Source: an uncultured Clostridia bacterium
GTDB lineage: Bacteria > Bacillota > Clostridia > Christensenellales > UBA1242
Assembly (NCBI GenBank): GCA_947589615.1
Contig: CANQBU010000022.1
Location: forward strand, 1 to 13,458
Length of the DNA stretch: 13,458 nt
Direction of reading: 5' to 3'
Part shown: one piece after another, positions 7,181-13,458 of the stretch
Position numbering within the stretch: position 1 is the first letter of the stretch
Layout of the letters: each line of letters begins with the position of its first letter
Made by a program: the position numbers and the translations under genes
Notes under the pieces: generated by a model
Told to the model about the DNA's origin: nothing
Database searches by the model: none
What the model saw: the letters and a program-made list of their open reading frames with translations, nothing else

Positions 7181-8020
7181 ATGGATGAACCAATAAGAGA
7201 AGGAGAGCAACCAGTTAACGAGCAAATTGATGACAAAAAAGAGTTAGACGAAACAATGAAGGAAGAGCAATCGGTTGCCGAGCAAAATGACAATAAAAAG
7301 GCGACTGAACCTCCAAAAGAAGAGCAATCGGACGCTGAGCAAAGCAATGATAATAAAATGTTGGACATTGTCAGTGATGAATACATTGCGAAAAGAAAAA
7401 AGAGAAGAATTATCACATATTCTTCAATTTCGCTTGTAGCTGTTTTGCTATCATTAGCAATAATTATATTAGCTTGTATAAATATTAATATAAAACCAAA
7501 TTTCCTTAATGATAATCAAATAACGTATGAAGTTTATCTTGAATCAAGAACGCCTACTTTCAATTTAGAGCAAACCAATACTAAATATAAGGAATTTAGC
7601 AAACTAATGGATGACGTCTTTAAAGTTCCGCTTTTAACTGCGATGTTTACAGGAAGGTTGGGTGGTTATGAAATAAACCAAGAAATTACTGGTGAAGACG
7701 GAAAAACTTTGAAATTCTATTCTTCTACTTCAACAAAAACAATAAGTAGTTCTTTAAGAGATAAACTTAATACAAGTTATATAAGAGTAAAATTTGCTCA
7801 TCCTATAAAATTAACAGACAAAAAGGGAAAAGAAGTCAAATCAAAGTATATTTCTGATTATACGCTTACTTTTGATGAATTATATTTCAGTATTTATAAC
7901 ACAAACCAAGAACACGAAGTTTCACTATATCTTGCAACAGTTTATGATACACCGACAATTACAGAAGTCAAATTAAAGTTTAATACTTATAAATTATATG
8001 AATTTGCTGAGCAATTTTAA
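7181..8020 (+). CDS. Single-pass membrane protein of unknown function, co-transcribed with ftsH
   Basis: A 279-residue protein that I do not recognise. Residues 1-65 are acidic and low in complexity, made of three imperfect 19-20-residue repeats. A basic stretch KRKKRR (71-76) and one membrane helix (about 77-100) follow, so the N-terminus should be cytosolic and residues 101-279 outside. The outer part is polar with alternating beta-like segments (for example ITYEVYL at 114-120 and VSLYLATVY at 247-255) and no known motif. The start has a good RBS (AAGGAGA, ending 6 nt upstream) lying in the end of ftsH; only 2 nt separate the genes, so expression is probably coupled. Composition of the N-terminal repeats resembles the tail of FtsH just upstream. 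It might be a partner or substrate adaptor of FtsH, but that rests on context alone. A terminator follows directly. Confidence 0.8.
   Translation: MDEPIREGEQPVNEQIDDKKELDETMKEEQSVAEQNDNKKATEPPKEEQSDAEQSNDNKMLDIVSDEYIAKRKKRRIITYSSISLVAVLLSLAIIILACININIKPNFLNDNQITYEVYLESRTPTFNLEQTNTKYKEFSKLMDDVFKVPLLTAMFTGRLGGYEINQEITGEDGKTLKFYSSTSTKTISSSLRDKLNTSYIRVKFAHPIKLTDKKGKEVKSKYISDYTLTFDELYFSIYNTNQEHEVSLYLATVYDTPTITEVKLKFNTYKLYEFAEQF
7202..7375 (+). repeat. Three imperfect tandem repeats, 57-60 bp, coding for an acidic Gln/Asn/Lys motif
   Basis: Units start at 7202, 7262 and 7319. Encoded cores are GEQPVNEQIDDKK, EEQSVAEQNDNKK and EEQSDAEQSNDNK. Units 2 and 3 share the DNA string GAAGAGCAATCGG. They lie in the cytosolic N-terminal segment of the protein encoded at 7181-8020. 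They probably arose by in-frame duplication. Confidence 0.8.
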
Positions 8021-8046
8021 AAAAGTCCAAATTTTGGACTTTTTTT
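8019..8046. terminator. Intrinsic terminator, likely bidirectional
   Basis: The stem GTCCAA (8025-8030) pairs with TTGGAC (8034-8039) around an ATT loop, and is extended by the flanking A-run (8019-8024) and T-run (8040-8046). On the + strand the T-run ends the ftsH unit directly after the stop codon at 8018-8020. On the - strand the A-run is read as a U-run, so the same hairpin can end the convergent ATPase transcript that stops at 8070. Confidence 0.9.
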
Positions 8047-8069
8047 GTATTTTTAACTTTTTATTGTAA

Positions 8070-10661
8070 TTATTGTTTTTGCAATAAACTAATAACTTTC
8101 CCTCGTAATTTATCAATTCGTTTTTTATTTAGTTTTATTACTACAAGAATTATAACCGAAACTAAAATTATTCCAAAGAATGTCAATAAAGTAGGAAGCA
8201 TTTTTTCTATTTTAATATAGAATAGTTGAGGAAGGGCTATAATTGCAGCTATAATCGCGACGAGTGAAATTCCTGCCGTAAATCCTTTTAATATTGTAGG
8301 AGGAATACATAGTGTCGCAAGATTTAAGTAACCAGTAAATGTCATTACGAGAATTGCTAATGTAGTATAGTCGGTTTGAGTAATATAACTTAATTTTTGT
8401 TTGAGCGTTATGACAATCATTACGTTAAGAAGCATAAGGAAAGCTCTCGGCAACGATCGTTTCATAACTTGAGGTATAAAATTGCCTTTTATAGGCTTGG
8501 TATTTGGCTCAAATGTCAATAAGAATGAAGGTAAACCTATAACAAACGCTTCGAGAAGCATCATATTGCTTGGCTGGAAAGGATATGGCAGTCCCAAGAA
8601 CAGCAAGAGAATTGTTAATGAAATTGCGAAGAAAGTTTTCATAAGGAAGAGTGAAGATGAATTTTGGACATTGTTTACAACTTGTCGTCCTTCTTTTACT
8701 ACGGCGGGCAGTGATGAGAAATTTGACTCTAGTAGGACGATTTTAGATATGCTTCTTGCCACTTCGCTTCCGTCAGCCATAGCAATGGAGCAGTCCGCTT
8801 CTTTAAGTGCAAGGGTATCGTTTACTCCATCTCCCGTCATTGCAACAACTTTACCTTTGTTTTTAAGTGCTTTTATAATTGTGTATTTTTGTTCTGGTGT
8901 AACTCTTCCGAAAACGGTAAATTGATCGGCTAATACTTCGAGTTCTTTTAAACTTACATTTTCTAGTGAAACATATTTATCGCTGTTTTTAACTCCCACT
9001 CTTTGTGCAATTTTAGAAACGGTTGCAGGGTCATCACCTGAAATAATCTTAATTTCAACTCCATTATCTTTAAACCATTGAATAGTTTCAATAGCATCAT
9101 CGCGGATATGTTCTTCAAGCACGATGATTGCCAAAAGAGTTGATTTTTTGCCATTCATTTTCTTATCAAAAACGGCATCTTCAAGTTCACTTAAACCCAG
9201 CACTCGCAGACCTTTTGATTGTTGCTGTTTTATAAACTCAACTTGTTCATCAGTTAAAGGACAACCGATTTTTGAAATGGCACCGAGGAAATAAATTTTC
9301 TTATTTGAAAATTGTGTTATAGAATATTTTCTATCGGAAGAAAATTCGGCAATATTAATCGCATTGAAATCTTGGCTTCTTCCAAATTCTTTAATCATTG
9401 CAGTCGATGTTGCATTAGAAGTTTTTTGAACATTTAAAACGTTTGATAAGATTTTTTTAATGCTGGTAGTTCTTTTTCGAGTATAACTCATGAAGTCAAC
9501 AACTCGCATTGTTCCGTCTGTTATTGTTCCCGTTTTGTCAAGACAAAGCACATTGCTTCGTGCTAGCATTTCAATGGAATATAAATCTCTAACAAGCGTT
9601 TTTTTCTTTGATAATTTTACTACGCCTAAAGCCAAACTTATTGTAACTAATAAAAACATTCCGGCAGGAATCATGCTGGTTAGGGCACCACTTGTTTTGG
9701 TAATTTGAGTTTTGATTGTAGAGCCTGCGATAGAGTATTCTTTTAAAAATGTTAAAACTCCGATTGGGACAAGCGCAATACCTATATACTTAATGAGCCT
9801 GTTAAGGTCTTTAAAAAGACTGGATTGAGGAGTCTTAAATTCCTTTGCTTTTTTTGCCATTTGATAAATATAGTTATCACTGCCTATTTTGTCCACCTTT
9901 GCATAACATTCGCCAGAGACAATAAAGCTTCCAGAAAGCAAACGGGCATTCTTGCCTTTTTCTATGGCATTAGATTCACCAGTCAAAAGACTTTCATTTA
10001 CTTCGACATTTCCGCTTAAAATAATGCTGTCGGATGGAATTTGATTTCCGCTTGTCAGGAATATTATGTCGTCAAGCACAAGTTGGTCTGAAGGTATTTC
10101 AATAATTTTACCATCCCGCAAGGTCTTAACCATAGGTGAGGTGACTAGAGATAGTTTTTCAACGGCAAATTTGGCACGCAATTCCTGAATGATTGCAATT
10201 GCAGTGTTTGCGACAATGACGAATACAAATAGTAAATCTTTATATGAGCCCACCCAAATCAAGGCAACTGCTATTATAAGCCATAACATATTAAAAAATG
10301 TAAAGATGTTTTTTATAAAGATTGAAGTTACCGATTTTGAAGAGGCAAACTTCGTTTTGTTTGTAAGGTTTGCTTCGATGCGTTTTTGAACCTGTTCTTC
10401 ATTTAATCCAGTATTTATATTAACATCAAATCTCTCAACCGATTCATCAACAAAAGGTTTTGTCTCTTGAATATCTAATTTCCTTTTTCTTTTATCTTTC
10501 AATTTTTCTAAAAATGATTTATTGTTCTCTAAGCCTTCTTGGGTATAAAAAAGAGTATCAATGCTATAAATGCTCGATAATTTTCTTTTATATGGTTGTT
10601 TATTTTTAAGAATTAATTGAATTCTTGAATCTACGATTTTTTTTATTTTTTTCTTGTTCAT
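8070..10661 (-). CDS. P-type cation-transporting ATPase, CtpE-like group
   Basis: An 863-residue complete P-type ATPase that should pump a cation across the membrane with ATP. Seen: actuator loop LLTGES (225-230); membrane helix 4 with the core proline in SMIPAGMFLL (329-338); phosphorylation site CLDKTGTIT (373-381), so D375 is phosphorylated; nucleotide-domain string FSSDRKYS (440-447) and FLGA (458-461); hinge TGDGVND (609-615); about five or six C-terminal helices. The IPAGMFLL, FSSxRKxS and GRVTPEQK (585-592) strings resemble the CtpE-like group rather than heavy-metal or potassium pumps; there is no CPC motif or N-terminal CxxC domain. Mycobacterial CtpE is reported to move calcium, and other members of the broad group handle divalent ions, so calcium or manganese is a guess. 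Residues 1-78 are an unusual basic cytosolic extension. No internal ATG offers a shorter start. It is divergent from cca. Confidence 0.93.
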   Translation of the reverse strand: MNKKKIKKIVDSRIQLILKNKQPYKRKLSSIYSIDTLFYTQEGLENNKSFLEKLKDKRKRKLDIQETKPFVDESVERFDVNINTGLNEEQVQKRIEANLTNKTKFASSKSVTSIFIKNIFTFFNMLWLIIAVALIWVGSYKDLLFVFVIVANTAIAIIQELRAKFAVEKLSLVTSPMVKTLRDGKIIEIPSDQLVLDDIIFLTSGNQIPSDSIILSGNVEVNESLLTGESNAIEKGKNARLLSGSFIVSGECYAKVDKIGSDNYIYQMAKKAKEFKTPQSSLFKDLNRLIKYIGIALVPIGVLTFLKEYSIAGSTIKTQITKTSGALTSMIPAGMFLLVTISLALGVVKLSKKKTLVRDLYSIEMLARSNVLCLDKTGTITDGTMRVVDFMSYTRKRTTSIKKILSNVLNVQKTSNATSTAMIKEFGRSQDFNAINIAEFSSDRKYSITQFSNKKIYFLGAISKIGCPLTDEQVEFIKQQQSKGLRVLGLSELEDAVFDKKMNGKKSTLLAIIVLEEHIRDDAIETIQWFKDNGVEIKIISGDDPATVSKIAQRVGVKNSDKYVSLENVSLKELEVLADQFTVFGRVTPEQKYTIIKALKNKGKVVAMTGDGVNDTLALKEADCSIAMADGSEVARSISKIVLLESNFSSLPAVVKEGRQVVNNVQNSSSLFLMKTFFAISLTILLLFLGLPYPFQPSNMMLLEAFVIGLPSFLLTFEPNTKPIKGNFIPQVMKRSLPRAFLMLLNVMIVITLKQKLSYITQTDYTTLAILVMTFTGYLNLATLCIPPTILKGFTAGISLVAIIAAIIALPQLFYIKIEKMLPTLLTFFGIILVSVIILVVIKLNKKRIDKLRGKVISLLQKQ

Positions 10662-10669
10662 CTTTTATT

Positions 10670-10699
10670 ATTATATATTAATTGTCGCTAAAAAGTCAA
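10670..10699 (-). promoter_or_regulatory. Promoter of the P-type ATPase, predicting a near-leaderless mRNA
   Basis: Read on the - strand: -35 TTGACT (10699-10694), 18-bp spacer, perfect -10 TATAAT (10675-10670). Only 8 nt (AATAAAAG) separate the -10 from the ATG, so transcription should begin at or within a few bases of the start codon. There is no convincing Shine-Dalgarno site upstream, which fits. Confidence 0.65.
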
Positions 10700-10716
10700 C
10701 ATTATTCTAAATAGAT

Positions 10717-10745
10717 TTGACAATATTTTGCAAATATTTTATTAT
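10717..10745 (+). promoter_or_regulatory. Sigma-A type promoter of cca
   Basis: A perfect -35, TTGACA (10717-10722), lies 17 bp before TATTAT (10740-10745), a 5 of 6 match to the -10 consensus. Transcription would begin near 10752, and the RBS GAGGT (10764-10768) lies 6 nt before the ATG. A 14-bp AT-only palindrome (10742-10755) overlaps the -10 and start site; it may be chance in such AT-rich DNA. Confidence 0.75.
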
Positions 10746-10774
10746 ATTAATATAAATTGGTTTGAGGTAAATAA

Positions 10775-12010
10775 ATGCAAATAAAAATTTCAAAAAAACT
10801 AGATCAGCTTGCAAAGCTTTTTCCTGAGCTTTACATAGTGGGCGGATATATAAGGAATCAATTAATGGGAATTAAGAATGACGATATAGACATAGTTTCC
10901 CCATTAACCACAGAAGAAGTTGAAAAATTGTTACAGGAAAGCGAATATTCTTTAAAAATCAAAAGCAAAGTGTTGGGCTCTGCTATTATTTCTTGCGGGA
11001 ATGAGAAATACGAATATACTACATTCCGAAAGGATTATTATCCTGAAGGTGGAGCACACTTGCCGGAAAGGGTGGAATTTTTAACAAGCGTCCGTGAAGA
11101 TGCTAAAAGAAGAGATTTTACATGTAATTCAATATATTATGACATCAAAAATGATAAAATATATGATTTTTATGGTGGCGTTGAAGATATTAAAAAACGC
11201 ATACTCAAAACCGTTGAAACACCTGATGAGGTTTTTTGTCATGATGGTGTAAGAATTTTACGCCTTTTTCGTTTCCAATGTGAACTTAATTTTAAGATTG
11301 ACAAGCAAACACTTGAAAGTGCTTTTAAGTTTAAGGACAACTTGAAAGACGTGTCTGGTGAAAGGGTCGTGTATGAAATTACAAGAATTCTTCATAGCGG
11401 AAATAAATATAAGGGTGTGTCAAAGTCAAATGCCTACATGCTTGCACTTAAGAATTTCAATAAAGGCGGTCTGTGGACTATTTTTGGAATAGATTGTCCA
11501 AAGTTAAAATTTAATATGGTTAAAAAAGTTCAACACAAGTCGCAGGGCTTTTTGATTGATGTCATTGACAATGTAAATCCTATGTCAGTTTCATATTATT
11601 TGAATTTGATATTATTAAACTCTTTTGGAATAAATAAGAAAATGGCAGAGAATTATATTAATATTCTTTCCGGTTATTATGAAGCATTAAATAGAGTCCA
11701 AAACAAACCGTATTTTTTTAAGTATTTCAATAATTTTCAGCAGATATATTTGCTTTTGATTCATAAATCAAAATCTCTAGCCAATAAATATTATTTCTTT
11801 TATAAATATATCATTTCTCACAAACTTATCGTTTCGGTCAAAGACTTGAAGATAAACGGAGATGATATAAAGGAAAATTTCCCATCTGTTCAACCTAATA
11901 GATATAAGCCTATTTTGGAAAGTTTGCTTAGTGATGTTTTTGATGGGAAAATAAATAATGAGAAAGCGGATCTTTTGCTGGCGGTGAAAGATAAACTTAA
12001 ATTTTTATAA
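10775..12010 (+). CDS. cca: CCA tRNA nucleotidyltransferase (class II polynucleotide polymerase beta fold)
   Basis: A 411-residue enzyme that adds or repairs the 3' CCA end of tRNAs using CTP and ATP. Motifs in order: IVGGYIRNQLMG (21-32), the nucleotidyltransferase G-G-x-x-R signature; DDIDI (36-40), with metal-binding D37 and D39; YTTFRKD (81-87); RRDFTCNSI (112-120), the ribose-recognition motif; HDGVRILRLFRF (156-167), which corresponds to the EDxxR base-recognition motif with the usual glutamate replaced by histidine but D157 and R160 kept; and ERVVYEITRIL (196-206) in the neck domain. The C-terminal half (about 210-411) is divergent and shows no HD phosphohydrolase motif. The residues that bind metal and the base are present, so it should be active. 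Whether it adds all of CCA or only part (as split CC- and A-adding enzymes do) cannot be settled here. Good RBS and its own promoter. Confidence 0.9.
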   Translation: MQIKISKKLDQLAKLFPELYIVGGYIRNQLMGIKNDDIDIVSPLTTEEVEKLLQESEYSLKIKSKVLGSAIISCGNEKYEYTTFRKDYYPEGGAHLPERVEFLTSVREDAKRRDFTCNSIYYDIKNDKIYDFYGGVEDIKKRILKTVETPDEVFCHDGVRILRLFRFQCELNFKIDKQTLESAFKFKDNLKDVSGERVVYEITRILHSGNKYKGVSKSNAYMLALKNFNKGGLWTIFGIDCPKLKFNMVKKVQHKSQGFLIDVIDNVNPMSVSYYLNLILLNSFGINKKMAENYINILSGYYEALNRVQNKPYFFKYFNNFQQIYLLLIHKSKSLANKYYFFYKYIISHKLIVSVKDLKINGDDIKENFPSVQPNRYKPILESLLSDVFDGKINNEKADLLLAVKDKLKFL

Positions 12011-13458
12011 TTAATTCATATTCCATCTCAATTTAGCATTTTTTTCATTTTCTTTGGTGACTTTTTGAGGTGGAATATATTTTACATTATTTGCAGGCAG
12101 ACTCATGCCGTCTTCAAGTGTATAATTTCCTTCAACGATTATACCATTTTGAGGGAGATATTTGTCATGTCTTATTTCTTTTTCTTCAATAACTTCACCA
12201 TTTTTTATCTTCTGAATATAGCCTTTTGATTCATATCCCTCTTGCGGATATTTCAATCTGTAATATTCACCTTTGTATAATACTTTGTCACTATATTCAT
12301 TATTTACATCTTTTATTATATCGTCGCCGCCATGGGGAATTATTTTGACAAGTTTGGCTCGGGCTTTAATGCTTACACCTTCTTCAAACGGTTGGCCGTA
12401 AATTTGAACTGTTGCGGTTTTATCATCGCAGATTGTTTTAATAAAAATTGGTGTTTCCAGTGTATTTTTAAAAACCAAATCTGCATAGCCTTCGCTAACC
12501 ATAGCATCAAATGAAAGAGGAACGTATGAGGCGGGAAGGGTGTGGTGATTTACTTGTAAAATATCGATATCGGCTAGAATTAGGGCGTTATAAAGTGTTG
12601 TTGACGCTTGACAAACTCCGCCGCCGATACCGTCGACATATTTCCCACCGATTATTATTTTTGCGTTTTTATAACCATTGTCTTTTGTTCGTGCTCCAGT
12701 CACACTGTTAAAGGATACTTCTTTATCAGGCTCGATAATCATGCCATTAAATTTAGAAAGAGCCCTTTTAATATTATATTTTCTGTCATTTGTAGACTTT
12801 GAATAATCTGTTGAGAAAGATGAGCGAAGAGAGATTTGATTCTGCAATGATTGAAGATTTTCTTGTGGCAGGATTTCAACAATTGGAATTTCAATATCAA
12901 ATTTTTTTTCATTGAGGGCGAAACTCAACATTTTTTTTAATTCATCTCTATTTACTATAAGCCCATTTTGTGCAGGTAAAATGTTAAACATGTTTTCGCT
13001 TTCGGGATTGAATTCGACTTTACTTGTTTGAGGTGCAACTTCCAATTCATTTATAATATTTTCGATTTTATTATTAAAGCCATCATAGACATCTTCGATA
13101 GGAACATTAACTTTTAAACCTTCCTTTTTAATTTTGTTTGAAAGTTTTTTCTTCTCAAAAATGTTGCCTTCGTGTCCATATTGCATAACTTCATCAAGGG
13201 TGGAGTTAAAATTGCCGATATAACATAAATCTTCTCCCGTTATATTCCACGTTTTGTCTTTTGCCTTCAGAGTAATATTTATATTGTCTTTGTTTGAAAT
13301 TAAGCTTTCGGCTAAAACATTATTTGCTTCGGCCTTAGTCATGCCCGACACGTCAACTCCATTTATAAAAGTGTTTGGATAAAATGTGGATTTACTACTG
13401 ATTGAATCACCAAAGTAGAACTGACAAAACAGCAAAAGACTAACGGCTATAAAAGCGA
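12011..13458 (-). CDS. VanW family protein with G5-like C-terminus, 5' end cut by the window edge
   Basis: The frame stays open to the right edge of the window, so the true start lies outside; at least 481 residues are visible. The first visible residues, AFIAVSLLLFCQFYFG, look like the end of a signal or anchor helix, so a TTG at 13435 is not the start. Next come two regions like the peptidoglycan-binding-4 domains of YoaR-type proteins, including the opening INGVDVSGMTKAEANNVL (about 13363-13310). The VanW domain (about 12835-12416) has EVSFNSVTGART, then GGGVCQASTTLYNA (from 12625) and NHHTLPASYVP. A G5-like segment follows (about 12270-12140, YYRLKYPQEGY to YLPQNGIIVEG). Such proteins are exported and act at the cell wall; the exact biochemical role of VanW domains is not known. 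The name comes from vancomycin-resistance clusters, but nothing here suggests resistance. It converges on cca with no spacing. Confidence 0.9.
   Translation of the reverse strand, partial: AFIAVSLLLFCQFYFGDSISSKSTFYPNTFINGVDVSGMTKAEANNVLAESLISNKDNINITLKAKDKTWNITGEDLCYIGNFNSTLDEVMQYGHEGNIFEKKKLSNKIKKEGLKVNVPIEDVYDGFNNKIENIINELEVAPQTSKVEFNPESENMFNILPAQNGLIVNRDELKKMLSFALNEKKFDIEIPIVEILPQENLQSLQNQISLRSSFSTDYSKSTNDRKYNIKRALSKFNGMIIEPDKEVSFNSVTGARTKDNGYKNAKIIIGGKYVDGIGGGVCQASTTLYNALILADIDILQVNHHTLPASYVPLSFDAMVSEGYADLVFKNTLETPIFIKTICDDKTATVQIYGQPFEEGVSIKARAKLVKIIPHGGDDIIKDVNNEYSDKVLYKGEYYRLKYPQEGYESKGYIQKIKNGEVIEEKEIRHDKYLPQNGIIVEGNYTLEDGMSLPANNVKYIPPQKVTKENEKNAKLRWNMN

Noticed and set aside
6992..7416. 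Ser/Cys/Leu-rich open frames on the minus strand
   Set aside because: They are antisense shadows of the Glu/Gln/Lys-rich coding in ftsH and the next gene; they have no RBS and no domain.
7411..7480. Lipoprotein lipobox around C99 of the protein after ftsH (ILAC)
   Set aside because: The cysteine lies about 100 residues from the start, after a long charged cytosolic segment, and the residue at -2 does not fit; it is part of a membrane helix.
10662..10774. Metal riboswitch (such as yybP-ykoY) in front of the ATPase
   Set aside because: The whole divergent region is 113 bp and the ATPase promoter lies next to its ATG, leaving no room for a structured leader.
12332..12802. Short plus-strand open frames inside the VanW gene
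   Set aside because: They overlap strongly coding VanW sequence on the other strand and show no RBS or recognisable motif.
13433..13435. TTG as the start of the VanW protein
   Set aside because: The frame continues to the window edge and encodes hydrophobic residues of a signal or anchor helix, so the start is outside.
12011..13458. Vancomycin resistance locus
   Set aside because: A VanW domain alone is common in wall proteins of Clostridia; no vanH, ligase, vanX, or two-component regulator is present.

Overview
The window looks like chromosomal DNA from an AT-rich, low-GC, endospore-forming Firmicute, probably an anaerobic clostridial lineage. Reasons: a complete gerA-type germinant receptor operon, purine-rich Shine-Dalgarno sites, heavy use of AGA and ATA codons, and a VanW/G5 cell-wall protein. 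No genus can be assigned from sequence alone. I see no mobile element, phage gene, CRISPR array, tRNA or rRNA, and no gene-free stretch longer than about 125 bp.

Layout. (1) 20-940 (+): a single-pass membrane protein with fibronectin-like beta domains outside the cell. (2) 987-4753 (+): three overlapping genes for the A, B and C subunits of a Ger germinant receptor. A good sigma-G-like promoter sits just before the A gene, embedded in a perfect 11-bp inverted repeat that also contains the A start codon. (3) 4878-8020 (+): ftsH, with a long C-terminal extension that includes a SHOCT-like motif, and a downstream membrane protein of unknown function. An intrinsic terminator that can work in both directions closes this unit. 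(4) 8070-10661 (-): a P-type cation ATPase of the CtpE-like group, whose promoter predicts an almost leaderless mRNA. (5) 10775-12010 (+): a CCA-adding enzyme, divergent from the ATPase. (6) 12011-13458 (-): a VanW/G5 wall protein cut off by the window edge, whose stop codon directly abuts that of cca.

How the genes work together. The A, B and C subunits should form one receptor in the inner membrane of the spore; the sigma-G-like site implies synthesis in the forespore. The fibronectin-like protein may be co-transcribed, but its link to germination is only positional. FtsH and the protein after it are tightly spaced, probably share one mRNA, and both carry acidic Gln/Asn/Lys-rich cytosolic low-complexity segments, so a functional link is plausible. 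The ATPase, CCA enzyme and VanW protein are independent functions (ion homeostasis, tRNA maturation, envelope).

The most unusual points are the promoter/hairpin arrangement at the receptor operon, a GerC subunit without its lipidation cysteine and with a Gly/Ser linker, the SHOCT-bearing FtsH with a changed Walker A residue, and the near-leaderless ATPase gene. None of these amounts to a clearly new multi-gene system; they are local departures from known families.
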